Below, piece after piece: positions 1-11,175 of a stretch of DNA of 64,000 bases (the stretch's first letter is position 1; every line of letters starts with the position of its first letter). Source of the DNA: Apodemus sylvaticus (lineage: Eukaryota > Chordata > Mammalia > Rodentia > Muridae). The stretch is from assembly GCF_947179515.1 (NCBI RefSeq), contig NC_067473.1:94619850-94683849 (forward strand). Reading direction: 5' to 3'. A program made the position numbers and the translations under genes. A model generated the notes under the pieces. It did no database searches and was not told where the DNA came from. It saw nothing but the letters and a program-made list of their open reading frames with translations.

Positions 1-1234
1 AAGTAAGGTCAAATTAATACAAATTGGAAAAGAAGAAGTCAAAATACCGATATTTGCAGATGATATGATAATATAGATGTCCCCAAATTTTGTCAGAGAA
101 CTCTTTGAACTGGCCAACAACTTCAGCAAAGTGGCTAGATATAAAATTAACTCAAACAAATCAGTAGCAGTCCTCTACTCAAAGGATAAAGGAGCTGAAA
201 GAAATTAGGGAAACAACACCTATCACAACAGTCACAAAGAGTATAAAATACTTGGTTTTGACACCAACTAAGCAAATAAAACATCTATATGAAAAAAAGT
301 CATCTCTGAAGAAAGAAATTGAATAGTTCAGAAGTTGGAAAGATCTCCCATGCTCATTTATCAGCAGGATCAACATAGTAAAATTGGCCATCTTACCACA
401 AGCCATCCTCAGATTCAATGGATTCACCATCAAAATTCTAGCTCAAAACTTCAGAGAGATAGAAAGAACAATTCATTTGGAACAACAACAACAACAGCAA
501 CAACCACAACAAGCCCAATATATTGAAAACTATTCTCAACAATAAGAGAACTTCCATGGGAATCACCATCCTTGACCTCAAGTTCTACTACAAAGCAATA
601 GTGATAAAAACCACATGGTATTGGTACAAAGACAGACATGTAGATCAATGGAATCAAATTGAAGACCCAGAAATGAATCAATATACCTATGGTCACTTTA
701 TCTTTGACAAAGAAGCTAAAAGAATCCAGTGGAAAAAAGACAGCATATCCAACAAATGGTGATGGCTTAAATGGTAGTTGGCATGTAGAATAATGCAAAT
801 CAATCCATTCTGATCTCCTTAAACAAATCTCAAGTCCAAGGGGATCAAATACCTACATAAAGCCAGATTCACTGAATGAATTAGAGCAGATACTGGGAAA
901 GAGTCTCGAACACATTGGCACAGGGGAACATTTTCTGAATAGAATATCAATGACCCAGGCTCTAAGATCAACAATAGATAAATAGAATCTCTTAAACTGA
1001 AAAGTTTCTGTAATGCAAAAGACACTGTCAGCAGGACAAAACTGCAACCTACAGATTGGAAAAAGACCTTTACGAATCCTACATCTGATATAAGGCTAAT
1101 ATTCAATATATATATATGAAGAACTCAAGAAGTTATATTCCAGACAACAAAATAACCCTATGAAAAATGGGTACAGAGTTAAACAGAATTCTCAATTGAG
1201 GAATCTTGAATGACTGAGAAGTACCTGAAGCAAT
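1..1234 (+). mobile_element. LINE-1 (outer element of nest), ORF2 part, left arm
   Basis: Decayed L1 ORF2 beginning upstream of the window. It opens in the reverse transcriptase just before the FADD-type catalytic box (near 55-80, reading IFADDMI) and runs through the post-RT region, with many stops and frameshifts. It halts at 1230 (…tacctgaag). Its continuation, starting aaatgttcaacatcc, is found at 6812, where the same L1 resumes in register. The 5.6 kb between is therefore two younger L1s inserted one inside the other. Many substitutions against the inner copies mark it as the oldest layer. Confidence 0.85.
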
Positions 1235-1272
1235 AGACCCCAACGAACCAAATAACCATATTAAAATGGGGT
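1235..1272 (+). mobile_element. LINE-1 (middle element of nest), left arm
   Basis: Short 5'-truncated start of a second L1. It matches the ORF2 segment that precedes 'aatggggtacag' in other copies here (compare 12178-12214). It is cut at 1272 by the inner L1 and resumes at 5943 as 'aaaatggggtacagaccg'. The insertion point in the outer L1 is flanked by aagcaat (1228-1234) and aagaaat (6809-6815), a plausible 7-bp target duplication with one mismatch. Confidence 0.7.
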
Positions 1273-1693
1273 GAAAACTTTCCTAACTTAAAGAGAGAGA
1301 TGCCTATGAATATACAAGAAGCCTACAGAACTCCAAACAGACTGGACCTGAGCAGAAATACCTCCCGTCACATAATAATCAAAACCCCAAATGCACTAAA
1401 TAAAGAAAGAATATTAAAGGCAGTAAGAGAGAAAGGCCAAGTAACATATAAAGGAAGACCTATCAGAATCACACCAGACTTCTCACCAGAGACCATGAAA
1501 GCTAGAAGATCCTGGGCAGATCTCATGCAGACTACCCAGCAAAACTCTCATTCACCATAGATGGAGAAACCAAGATATTCCATGACAAAACCAAATTTAC
1601 ACAATATCTTTCCACAAACCCAGCTCTGCAAAGAATAATAGGAGGAAAACTCCAATACAAGGAGGGAAACTGCACCCTGGAAAAAGCAAGATA
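1273..1693 (+). pseudogene. L1 ORF1 C-terminal fragment (inner L1)
   Basis: Encodes the C-terminal RNA-binding part of L1 ORF1p, the trimeric nucleic-acid chaperone of the L1 RNP. Recognisable pieces are EMPMNIQEAYRTPNRLD, HIIIKTPNALNKERILK and ITPDFSPETMKARRSW. The coiled coil and most of the RRM are missing because the element is 5'-truncated. Around 1530 about 45 bp that normally encode the REHKC…LLYPAKL segment are deleted, which shifts the frame, so it cannot make a normal C-terminus. The ORF ends at a TAG near 1691 in the ancestral frame, about 60 bp before ORF2. Confidence 0.8.
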
Positions 1694-1755
1694 GTTACCT
1701 TCCTTCATCAAACCCAAAAGAAGATAACCACTCAAATATAAAAAGAACATCAAAA

Positions 1756-4700
1756 ATGACAGGAAGTAATAATCACTATTCCTTAATATCTCTTAACATC
1801 AATGGTCTCAATTCCCCAATAAAAAGACATAGACTAACAGACTGGATAAGGAAACAGGACCCTACAATTTGCTGTATACAGGAGACACACCTCAGTGTCA
1901 AAGATAAAAACTACCTTAGAATAAAAGGCTGGAAGACAATCTTACAAGCCAATGGTCACAGGAAACGAGCAGGAGTAGCCATTCTAATATCAGATAAAAT
2001 TGACTTTCAACCTAAAGTCATCAAAAGAGACACAGAAGGACACTTCTTGCTGGTCAAAGGAAAAATCCAACAAGAAGAACTTTCAATTCTGAACATCTAT
2101 GCGCCAAATGCAAGGGCACCCTCATTCGTAAAAGAAACTTTACTAAAGCTCAAAGCACACATTGCACCTAACACAATAATTGTGGGGGATTTCAACACTC
2201 CACTCTCCTCAATGGACCGATCGGGAAAACAGAAACTAAACAGGGACACAGTAAAACTAATTGAAGCTTTGGACCAATTGGATTTGACTGATATTTATAG
2301 AACATTTCACCCTAAAGCAAAAGAATATACCTTTTTCTCAACACCTCATGTTACCTTCTCCAAAATCAACCATATAATTGGACACAAGGCAGACCTCAAC
2401 AAATATAAGATGATCGAACTAATCCCATGCCTCCTCTCAGATCACTATGGTGTAAGAGTGATTTTCAATAGCAACAAAAACAACAGAAAGCCCACATATA
2501 CATGGAGGCTGAATAATACTCTACTCAATGACACCTTGATCAAAGAAGAAATAAAGAAAGAAATCAGAGACTTTTTAGATGAAAGAAATCAGAGACTTTA
2601 ATGAAAATGACGGCACAACATACCCAAATGTTTGGGACACAATGAAAGCAGTGCTAAGAGGAAAACTCATAGCCCTGAGTGCCTCCAAAAAGAAAATGGA
2701 GAGAACATACACTAGCAGTTTAACGACACACCTGAAAGTCCTGGAACAAAAAGAAGCCAATTCACCCAAAAGGAGTAGAAGACTGGAAATCATCAAACTC
2801 AGGGCTGAAATCAATCAATTGGAAACAAAGCGAACCATACAAAGAATCAGTGAATCCAGGAGCTGGTTCTTTGAGAAAATCAACAAGATAGATAAACCCT
2901 TAGCCAGACTGACCAAAGGGCACAGAGAAAGTATCCAAATTAACAAACTTAGAAAGGAAAAGGGAGATATAACAACGGAAACTGAGGAAATCCAAAAAAT
3001 CATCAGATCCTACTACAAGAGCCTATACTCAACACAACTGGAGAATCTGGAGGAAATGGACAATTTCCTTGAAGGATACCAAATACCAAAATTAAATCAG
3101 GACCAAATAGATCACTTAAACAGTCCCATAACGCCTGAAGAAATAGAAGGAGTCATAGAAAGTCTTCCAACCAAAAAAAGCACAGGACCAGATGGTTTCA
3201 GTGCAGAATTCTATTAGACCTTCAAAGAAAACTTAACACCAATACTCATCAAACTATTCCACAAAATAGAAACAGAAGGAACACTACCCAATTCCTTCTA
3301 TGAAGCCACAATTACGCTGATACCAAAACCACACAAAGATCCAACAAAGAAAGAGAACTTCAGACCAATTTCCCTTATGAACATTGATGCAAAAATACTC
3401 AATAAAATTCTTGCCAAACGAATCCAAGAACACATCAAAACGATCATCCACCATGATCAAGTAGGCTTTATCCTGGGAATGCAGGGTTGGTTCAATATAC
3501 AGAAATCCATCAATGCAATCCACTACATAAACAAACTCAAAGAAAAAAAACACATGGTCATTTCATTGGATGCTGAAAAAGCATTTGACAAAATTCAGCA
3601 TCCTTTCATGCTTAAAGTCTTGGAAAGAACAGGAATTCAAGGCCCATACCTAAACATAGTAAGAGCAATATACTGCAAACCGGTAGCCAGCATCAAACTA
3701 AATGGAGAGAAACTTGAAGCAGTCCCACTACAATCAGGGACTAGACAGGGCTGCCCCCTTTCTCCTTATCTTTTCAATATTGTACTTGAGGTACTAGCTC
3801 GGGCAATTAGGCAACATAAAGAGGTCAAAAGGATAAGAATTGGAAAGGAAGAAGTCAAACGATCATTATTTGCAGATGACAGGATAGTCTACCTAAGTGA
3901 CCCAAAAAACTCCACTAGAGAACTCCTACAGCTGATAAACAGCTTCAGCAAAGTGGCAGGTTATAAAATCAGCACAAGCAAATCAGTGGCCTTCCTATAC
4001 TCAAAGGATAAGCAGGCTGAGAAAGAAATTCTGGAAATGACCCCCTTCACAATAGCCACAAAAAGTATAAAATATCTTGGGGTGACTCTTACCAAACGTG
4101 AAAGATCTGTATGACAAGAACTTCAAGACTCTGAAGAAGGAAATGGAAGAAGATCTCAAAAAATGGGAAAACCTCCCATGCTCATGGATCAGTTCAATAT
4201 AGTTAAAATGGCCATTTTGCCAAAAGCTATATACAGATTCAATGCAATACCCATCAAAATCCCAACTCAATTCTTCACAGAGTTAGAAAGAACAATTATC
4301 AAATTCATCTGGAATAACAAAAAACCCAGGATAGTTAAAACTATTCTCAGCAACAAAAGAAATTCTGGGGGAATCAGTATCCCTGACCTCAAGCAATACT
4401 ACAGAGCAATAGTGTTAAAAACTGCATGGTATTGGTACAGTGACAGGCAGGCGGATCAATGGAACTGGATTGAAGATCTAGAAATGAATCCACACACCTA
4501 TGGCCAACTGATCCTCGACAAAGGGGCTGAAAATATCCAATGGAAAAAAGATAGCCTTTTCAACAAATGGTGCTGGTTCAACTGGAGGTCAGCATGCAGA
4601 AGAATGTGAATTGATCCATCCTTGTCTCCTTGTACTAAGCTCAAATCCAAATGGATCAAGGACCTCCACATAAAGCCAGACACTCTGAAGCTAATAGAAA

Positions 4701-4914
4701 AGAAACTGGGGAAGACCCTTAAGGACATAGTACAGGGAGAAAGTTTCTGAACAGAACACCAATAGCTTATGCTCTAAGATCAAGAATTGACAAATGGGAC
4801 CTCATAAAATTACAAAGTTTCTGTAAGGCAAAGTACACCATCAAAAGGACAAAGCGGCAACCAACAAATTGGGAAAAGATCTTCACCAATCCTACATCAG
4901 ATAGAGGGCTAATT

Positions 4915-4989
<75 letters not shown>

Positions 4990-5654
4990 TATAAAGAACT
5001 CAAGAAGTTAGACTCCAGAAAACCAAACAACCGTATTAAAAATTGGGGTACAGAGTTAAACAAAGAATTCTCACCTGAAGAACTTCGGATGGCAGAGAAG
5101 CATCTTAAAAAATGCTCGACTTCATTAGTCATTAGGGAAATGCAAATCAAAACAACCCTGAGATTTCACCTTACACCAGTCAGAGTGGCTAAGATTAAAA
5201 ATTCAGGAGATAGCAGGTGTTGGAGAGGATGTGGAGAAAGAGGAACACTCCTTCACTGCTGGTGGGGTTGCAAATTGGTACAACCACTCTGGAAATCAGT
5301 CTGGCAGTTCCTCCGAAAACTGGGCACCTCACTTCCAGAAGATCCTGCTATACCACTCCTGGGCATATACCCAGAGGATTCCCCACCATGTAATAAGGAT
5401 ACATGCTCCACTATGTTCATAGCAGCCCTATTTATAATTGCCAGATGCTGGAAAGAACCCAGGTATCCCTCAACAGAAGAGTGGATGCAAAAATGTGGTA
5501 TTTCTACACAATGGAGTACTATTCAGCCATTAGAAACAATGAATTCATGAAATTCTTAGGCAAATGAACGGAGCTAGAGAACATCATACTAAGTGAGGTA
5601 ACGCAGACTCAAAAGGTGAATCATGGTATGCACTCACTAATAAGTGGATATTAA
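1756..5654 (+). pseudogene. L1 ORF2 (endonuclease/reverse transcriptase), broken
   Basis: Near full-length L1 ORF2 that keeps its start (MTGSNNHYSLISLNINGLN). Endonuclease motifs NINGLN, QETHL, GDFNT and LLSDHYGV are present, followed by the linker, RT motifs GPDGFSAEFY, SGTRQGCPLSPYLFN and FADDRIVY, then the Cys-rich C-terminus (CWRGCGERGTLLHCWWGC). Lesions are a short tandem duplication of about 26 bp at 2560-2600 that shifts frame, a CAG-to-TAG stop at 3215-3217, a 2-bp loss near 4095, a TGA in the C-terminal part at about 4606, and an expanded AT microsatellite at 4918-4990. ORF2p would nick target DNA and reverse transcribe the L1 RNA; this copy is dead. Confidence 0.88.
4918..4991. repeat. 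(AT)n microsatellite inside L1 ORF2
   Basis: About 35 AT dinucleotides in place of the short 'ccaatatatataaag' stretch of the parental L1, still visible unexpanded at 12147-12161. The expansion arose inside the inserted L1. Confidence 0.95.
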
Positions 5655-5912
5655 CCTAGAAACCTGGAATACCCAAAACATAATCCACACATCAATTGAG
5701 GTACAAGAAGAAAGGAGGAGTGGCCCCTTGGTCTGGAAAGACTCAGTGAAGCAGTATTCCACAAAACCAGAATGTGGAAGTGGGAAGGGCTAGGTGGGAG
5801 GACAGGGGGAGAGAAGGGGGCTTATGGGACTTTCAGGGAGTAGGGGGCTAGAAAAGGGGAAATCATTTGAAATGTAAATACAAAATATATTGAATAAAAA
5901 AATTAAAAAAAA
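5655..5912 (+). other. L1 short-type 3' UTR and A-rich tail
   Basis: G-rich purine tract (ggaggacagggggagagaag region) followed by 'aaatcatttgaaatgtaaat' and an A-rich end. The same 3' UTR type ends the twin-primed copy at 13080, so the two copies belong to one subfamily. Confidence 0.8.
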
Positions 5913-5942
5913 AAGATTTGAAAATTGAAGAAAACAGAAAAA

Positions 5943-6808
5943 AAATGGGGTACAGACCGAAAAAAGGAATTTTCACCTGAAGGAATTCGGGTGGCCAAGA
6001 AGCACCTTAAGAAATGCTCAACATCATTAGTCATTAGGGAAATGCAAATCAGAACAACCCTGAGATTTCACTTCACACCTGTCAGAATGGCTAAGGTTAA
6101 AAACTCAGGAGACAGCAGGTGTTGGAGAGGATGTGGAAAAAAAGGAACACTCCTCCACTGCTGGTGGGATTGTAAGATGGCACAACAACTCTGGAAATCA
6201 GTCTGGCGGTTCCTCAGAAAACTGGGCATGACACTTCCGGAGGACCCAGCTATACCACTCCTGGGCATATACCCAGAGAATTGCCCAGCATGCAATAAGG
6301 ACACATGCTCTACTATGTTCTATAGCAACCTTATTTATAATAGCCAGAAGCTGAAAAAAACCCAAATGTCCCTCAATGGAGGAATGGATACAGAAAATGT
6401 GGTATATTTACACAATGGAATACTACTCAGCAATTAAAAACAATAAATTCATGAAATTTTTAGGCAAATGGTTGGAACTGGAAAATATCATCTTAAGTGA
6501 GGTAACTCAATCACAAAAGAATACACATGGAATTCAATCACTGATAAGTGGATTATTAATTAACCCAGAAGCTCTGAACATTGAAGACACAATTAGCATA
6601 ACAAATGATTCTCATGAAGAAGGAAGGAGAGGGCCCTGATTCTGGAAAGGCTTGATCCATCATTGTAGAGGAGTGCCAGGACAGAGAAAAGGGAGGGGGT
6701 GATTGGAGAATGGGTGGAGAGAAGAGGACTTATGGGACATATGGGGAGGCAAGAACTGGGAAAGGGGAAAGCATTTGGAATGTAAACAAAGAATGTAGAA
6801 AATAAAAA
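5943..6808 (+). mobile_element. LINE-1 (middle element of nest), right arm
   Basis: Continuation of the element begun at 1235: ORF2 C-terminus, with the zinc-knuckle-like CWRGCGKKGTLLHCWWDC and the YYSAIKNNKFMKFLGKW block, then a 3' UTR ending 'gaatgtagaaaataaaaaaag'. Its 3' UTR differs from that of the inner L1 and resembles the tail at 48180-48240, so it is a different subfamily. Confidence 0.85.
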
Positions 6809-8010
6809 AAGAAATGTTCAACATCCTTAGTCATTAGGGAAATGCAAATCAAAAGGACCATGAGATTCCACTTCAAATCACTCAGAAGCATCATGATAAA
6901 CACCTCAGGTGACAGGAGATACTGAAGAGGTTGTGGAGAAAGGAGCAGTCCTCCACTGCAGGTGGGATTACATGAAAGTACAAGCACTCTGAAAATCAGT
7001 CTGGTGGTTCCTTAGAAGACTGGGCATAACTACCTGAGGTCCCAACTATATATACACCTGGGCATTTATCCAACTATGTTCAACATATAACAAGGACAGG
7101 TGCTCTACTATGTTCATAGCAGCCATATTTATAATAACCAGAAGCTGAAAACAACACAGATGTCCTTAAACAGAGAAATGGATACAGAAAATGTGGTACA
7201 TTTCCAAAATGGAAAACTGATCAGTCATATTAAAAAAAAAAATGACTTCATGAAATTCTTAAGCAAATGGATAGAACTAGGAAATATCACTCTGAGAGAG
7301 GTAGCCCAGTCACAAAAGAACACACATGTTGTATACTCACTGATAAGTGGATATTAATCAAAATGCTTGGAATAACCATGATACAACTCAGAGATCATAT
7401 GAAGCTCAAGAAAAAGGAAGACCAAAATATGGATGCTTCAGTTCTACTTAGAAAGGGAGCAAAATAATCACAGGAGGTGGAGTGTGGGAGGGACTTGAAG
7501 AGAAGAGGGAGAGGGGTAAAAGGAGGGGACTCAGGATTAGGTGTGACAGGAGATAGGTTAGATGTATGATGGGTCAGGAAATTGAACAGAGTGTATAGCA
7601 AGGGGGATTACAAACTGGGGGATAGTTAGCAGAAAGCCCCAGATGCCAGGAAAGTAAGAGGCTCCCAGGACCCAATGGGGATGAAATTAGCTGAAATATC
7701 CAACAATTAGAAGAGAATAACTGTTGAGACCTTACCCAGCATTTAGGCATAGCTTCTGGTTGAGGGATGGTGCCACCAACCCGTCTCAAAATATTAACCC
7801 AGATTTGCTCCTGTCTAAAGAAACACAGCAATAAAGGATGGATCAGAGACTGAAGCCAAGAGCATCCAGAGATTTTCCCTCCTGAGCATCCATTCCATAG
7901 GCAGCCACCACACCCAGACTCTGTTGCTGATGTCAAGCAGTGCTTGCTGACAGGAGCCTGATATAATTGTCTCCTGAGAGGTTTTGCCAGAGCCTGACTA
8001 ATACACTGGT
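6809..8010 (+). mobile_element. LINE-1 (outer element of nest), right arm and long 3' UTR
   Basis: ORF2 C-terminus with stops (6812-7357), then a long Lx-type 3' UTR: caagaagaaggaagacc-like block, a purine-rich tract (7470-7560), and the 'gctgatg-caag-agtgcttgctgacaggagcc' block (about 7920-7955). There is no poly(A); at about 8011 it is joined to an ORF2 N-terminal fragment. Confidence 0.75.
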
Positions 8011-8690
8011 CGTTAACATCTCTATTCAATTCCCCAATAAAAAGACAAAGACTAAGAGATTGGATATATATTGTGGAGTGGGAACTGTATATGTAGCAAT
8101 GTGGGATGGGAACTGGGGGTAGCCAGCAGAAAGTCCCAGATGCCAGAAAAATAAGAGGCTCCCAGGGCCCAATGGGTATGGCATTAGCTGAAATATCCAA
8201 CGATGGGGAGAGTACCTGTAGCAACCATATCCAGAGTTTTGCTGCATACAGGAAATATATGTCAATGACAAAGGCAGAAACTACCTCAGTGTAAAAGACT
8301 GGTAAAAATTTTTCTGAGCAAATGGTTTCAAGAAACAAGCTAAACTGGCCATTTTAATATTAAATGAGATTGACTTTCAACCAAAAGTGATCCAAAAAGA
8401 AGGGTACTTTATACTCATCGAGGAAAAAACCTACCAAGATCAACTCTCATTTCTGAACATCTATGCCCCTAATGCTAAGGCACTCACATTTGTAAAAGAA
8501 ACTACTAAAGCTCAAAGCACATACTGAACCTCACACAATAATAGTGGGAAACTTCTGCACCCCGCTCTCACCAATGGACAAATCATGGAAACAGAAACTA
8601 AACAGAGACACAGTGAAACTAAAGAAGTTATGAACCAAATGGATTTAACAGACATCTATAGAATATTTCATGGTGACAATATTATTAATC
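8011..8690 (+). mobile_element. Scrambled L1 fragment: ORF2 start split by a 3' UTR piece
   Basis: Bases 8012-8068 encode the start of ORF2 (ISI..NSPIKRQRLRDWI). Bases 8069-8230 repeat the 3' UTR segment also seen at 7585-7725 (cagaaag-ccccagatgccag, gaggctcccagg-cccaatggg). ORF2 then resumes at about 8232 (FCCIQEI..NDKGRNYLSVKDW) and runs to 8675. The order 5'-ORF2, 3' UTR, ORF2 cannot come from one normal insertion. Confidence 0.7.
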
Positions 8691-9760
8691 AGTCTTGTTA
8701 TTGTTGGAAATGAAGCTAGTTCAGAACTGGGGATGGGCCACACTGCATATTATCCTTTTAATCTCTGACTCATTGACTTTACATACTAGGAGATTCTATA
8801 AATATATTATGTTTTAAATGGTACAAAATCAGGGTAGAAATGAATTATAAGGTGAATAGACAAGTGATTATTTTGAGAGAATTTGGTTGTTTATGAATGT
8901 ATATATTCAAAAGATACCTTATGAAATTCTCAAATAATCAGTAACAAAAATTGAAAAAAGGAAAGAAAACATTGTTCTCCTCCAGAGTATTATATTTAGA
9001 TTCTCTCCTACCCAGATATTAGAAATATAATAGAAGTGTTTAATTTAAAAGTTAACTTTCAGAGTGGCAGTGTGTCCAAGCCTAGTGGTTAGAATCCTCC
9101 ACAGGTAATATTGCTTATGGAGTCTGTGGAATCTGTAGGAAGATGACTGAATGGGAATTAATGACCTTGAAGGTTTAGACCAGAGGGCTAATTTTGTCCC
9201 CAATCCTTAGTTCATGTACTTTCTTGCCTCTGCCATAGGCAGGGGACCATTATACAATTCCAGAGTCACTGCCACTTGATGCTGGTTTTGCAAAAAAGGA
9301 GAATGCAACACTGTTTTAGTTATGAAGGCCTCCTCCAAGACCTCATTGTAATGTCTCTGAGGGCATTGTATGTGTGTGTTCGTGTGTATGTATGTCTGTA
9401 TATGATGTATATATGTGTGTTTATATGCATGTGAATGTGTATATTTATGCATGTGGCATCTTTGAAGTCCCTGTAGGCATTTTCTGAAGAAGTTGGATAG
9501 TTTTACAATGATGAAGGATACAGCCGATTCCCCAGAAAGAATGTAATGTCAAGAACATGCAATGGCATTGTTGAAAAGTGTAGTGTGGGAATGAAGCCAA
9601 CCCAAGACAGAGAACAGATGGATAGAAAGGGCAAAGTTTTAGTTTTAGGACAGCCCAAGCTTGTGTGATTTCCTGTCCACTATTTCATGCTCTCCAGGGC
9701 AGACGTAGTACCTCCTGACTTAACATATAGACTTGTTGTTTACTTTCACCTAGAGTGAAA
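8691..9760. other. Intergenic, no gene seen
   Basis: AT-rich, with no convincing reading frame. A degenerate TG/TA-rich stretch lies at 9366-9460. I recognise no repeat family with confidence. Confidence 0.5.
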
Positions 9761-9856
9761 GAGTAGTTAGCTTTTGATTTTTGTTTTCTCCTTTTTGTTT
9801 TTGTTTCTAGCAATTTTCCTTTTTCTCTCATTGTAACTCTGTATTGTTTTCATCCT
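9761..9856. repeat. Local direct repeat, copy 1
   Basis: T-rich segment starting gagtagttagcttttgattt. Nearly identical to 10421-10516 with no indels and only a few mismatches, offset exactly 660 bp. Confidence 0.9.
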
Positions 9857-10420
9857 AGGTGAATGAAAATATGGTCTTATCTTCATTCACTTGTTGCTTG
9901 AGGTTTTTTTTAATGTGTTCTTTTAGAAATGAAAATGTTCACCATGATCCATTGTCTGTTGGAAGTGTATAGCTCATTTTCTGCTTTTCTTCTTCCTTCC
10001 TTTTTGAGACATGATCTCTCTCTATATAGAACAGGCTATATTCATACAGTATATCTTGCTCAGTGCATCATGACAGACATTTAGAAAAATAATCAGATTC
10101 TCTTTGTATAGATTTTGTATGATCTTATATTCAAATCATTTCTTGAGATTCCAAGGTGTCTTTTGACTTTTACAAAATGTGAGAGCTGTAAGAATTGACA
10201 AAGTCATAATTCATCTCAGTGTATTTTTTAATGTAACACAAGGATGAATATTTGGGCTCTAGAGAATTAATGTTATAGTTTGAATCTATAGTGTCTTCCA
10301 TGGCGGCTGTGTTGAAAACTTAATCTTTAGTAGATTATACCATTAGGAAACATTAGTAAGTAGAAGAAAATAAGAGACTGTATCTAGTTAGGAACAAAAA
10401 GTAACTGCTGTGTGTCTGAA
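9857..10420. other. Spacer between the two direct repeats; possible B1 relic
   Basis: No gene seen. Bases 9994-10070 (tttttgagacatgatctctctctatatagaacaggct) look like a very old antisense B1-type SINE (gagacagggtttctctgt…ccaggctggcc pattern). This assignment is weak. Confidence 0.35.
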
Positions 10421-10516
10421 GAGTAGTTGGCTTTTGATTTTTGTTTTCTCCTTTTTGTTTTTGTTTCTTGCACTTTTCCTTTTTCTCTCATTGTAACTCT
10501 GTATTGTTTTCATCCT
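10421..10516. repeat. Local direct repeat, copy 2
   Basis: Second copy of the T-rich segment at 9761-9856. The two copies diverge abruptly after 'catcct'. Confidence 0.9.
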
Positions 10517-11161
10517 TTCATTATTGGACAAAGATACTCTACTTCATGTACCCTCTACTACCATGCTCTGAGTCAACACAGGCCTAAAATCAGTACATCA
10601 GAGTCATGATTGGTAAACACTTAAGATTCTGTGTAAGAGAAGAACCATGTCCTCCTTTAAAGTTATTTTTCAAGTATTTCTCCTCAGAGTTATTCACTGC
10701 TGACAATCATGGTTTCATACTCATGAAATAACTCTGAAATTCTCTCATCTTGAAGTTCTTTTCACAATATAACCACTTGATAACAATTCTAGAAATTTTG
10801 GAGTATTAAGGAAATCTAAAGACTTAGCCAAAGCAAGGAAAGGGGTTTCAATTGGTTTTCTGTGGCTAAATGCCAATAGCTTCAGAATTGTTTAAAATAT
10901 AATTTCCTTACTGTTCTGGATGTTAGCCATCTCCTGAATTAACCTGAATGATAAGGAGTTCTTTGGGCATCCTTTAGACTCCAAGTTTCAGAGATTAATG
11001 CTGACATTTATTCTTCCAAGAAATTACGTTCTTAACCTGAACAATGGGCACTATGCCTTACAGTTCTCTTTTCCATTGTAACAACCACTCTGTATAGCTC
11101 AACTCCTTCTCTCCTTACTAGAAAATCACATGCACCTATATTGGTCTCACCCATATAATTC
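10517..11161. other. Intergenic, no gene seen
   Basis: AT-rich single-copy-looking DNA with no supported coding potential. Confidence 0.5.
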
Positions 11162-11175
11162 AGAAGGTACATGTC
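11162..11175. repeat. Target-site duplication, left copy (L1 11176-13091)
   Basis: AGAAGGTACATGTC, repeated exactly at 13092-13105 after the L1 A-tail. Confidence 0.9.

Larger units (their letters stand above)
1273..5942 (+). mobile_element. LINE-1 (inner element of nest), 5'-truncated in ORF1
   Basis: Youngest of the three nested L1s. It starts inside ORF1 (gaaaactttcc…), has most of ORF2 (1756-5654), a short 3' UTR and an A-rich tail (about 5890-5912). The sequence aaaatggggt is present on both sides (1263-1272 and 5942-5951), consistent with a target-site duplication inside the middle L1. About 28 bp of non-L1 sequence (about 5913-5940) follow the first A-tract before a second A-run, a possible short 3' transduction. 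Confidence 0.85.

Noticed and set aside
7574..8338. A 254-codon minus-strand open frame.
   Set aside because: It is antisense to the L1 3' UTR and scrambled ORF2 block, with low-complexity-like composition and no known domain.
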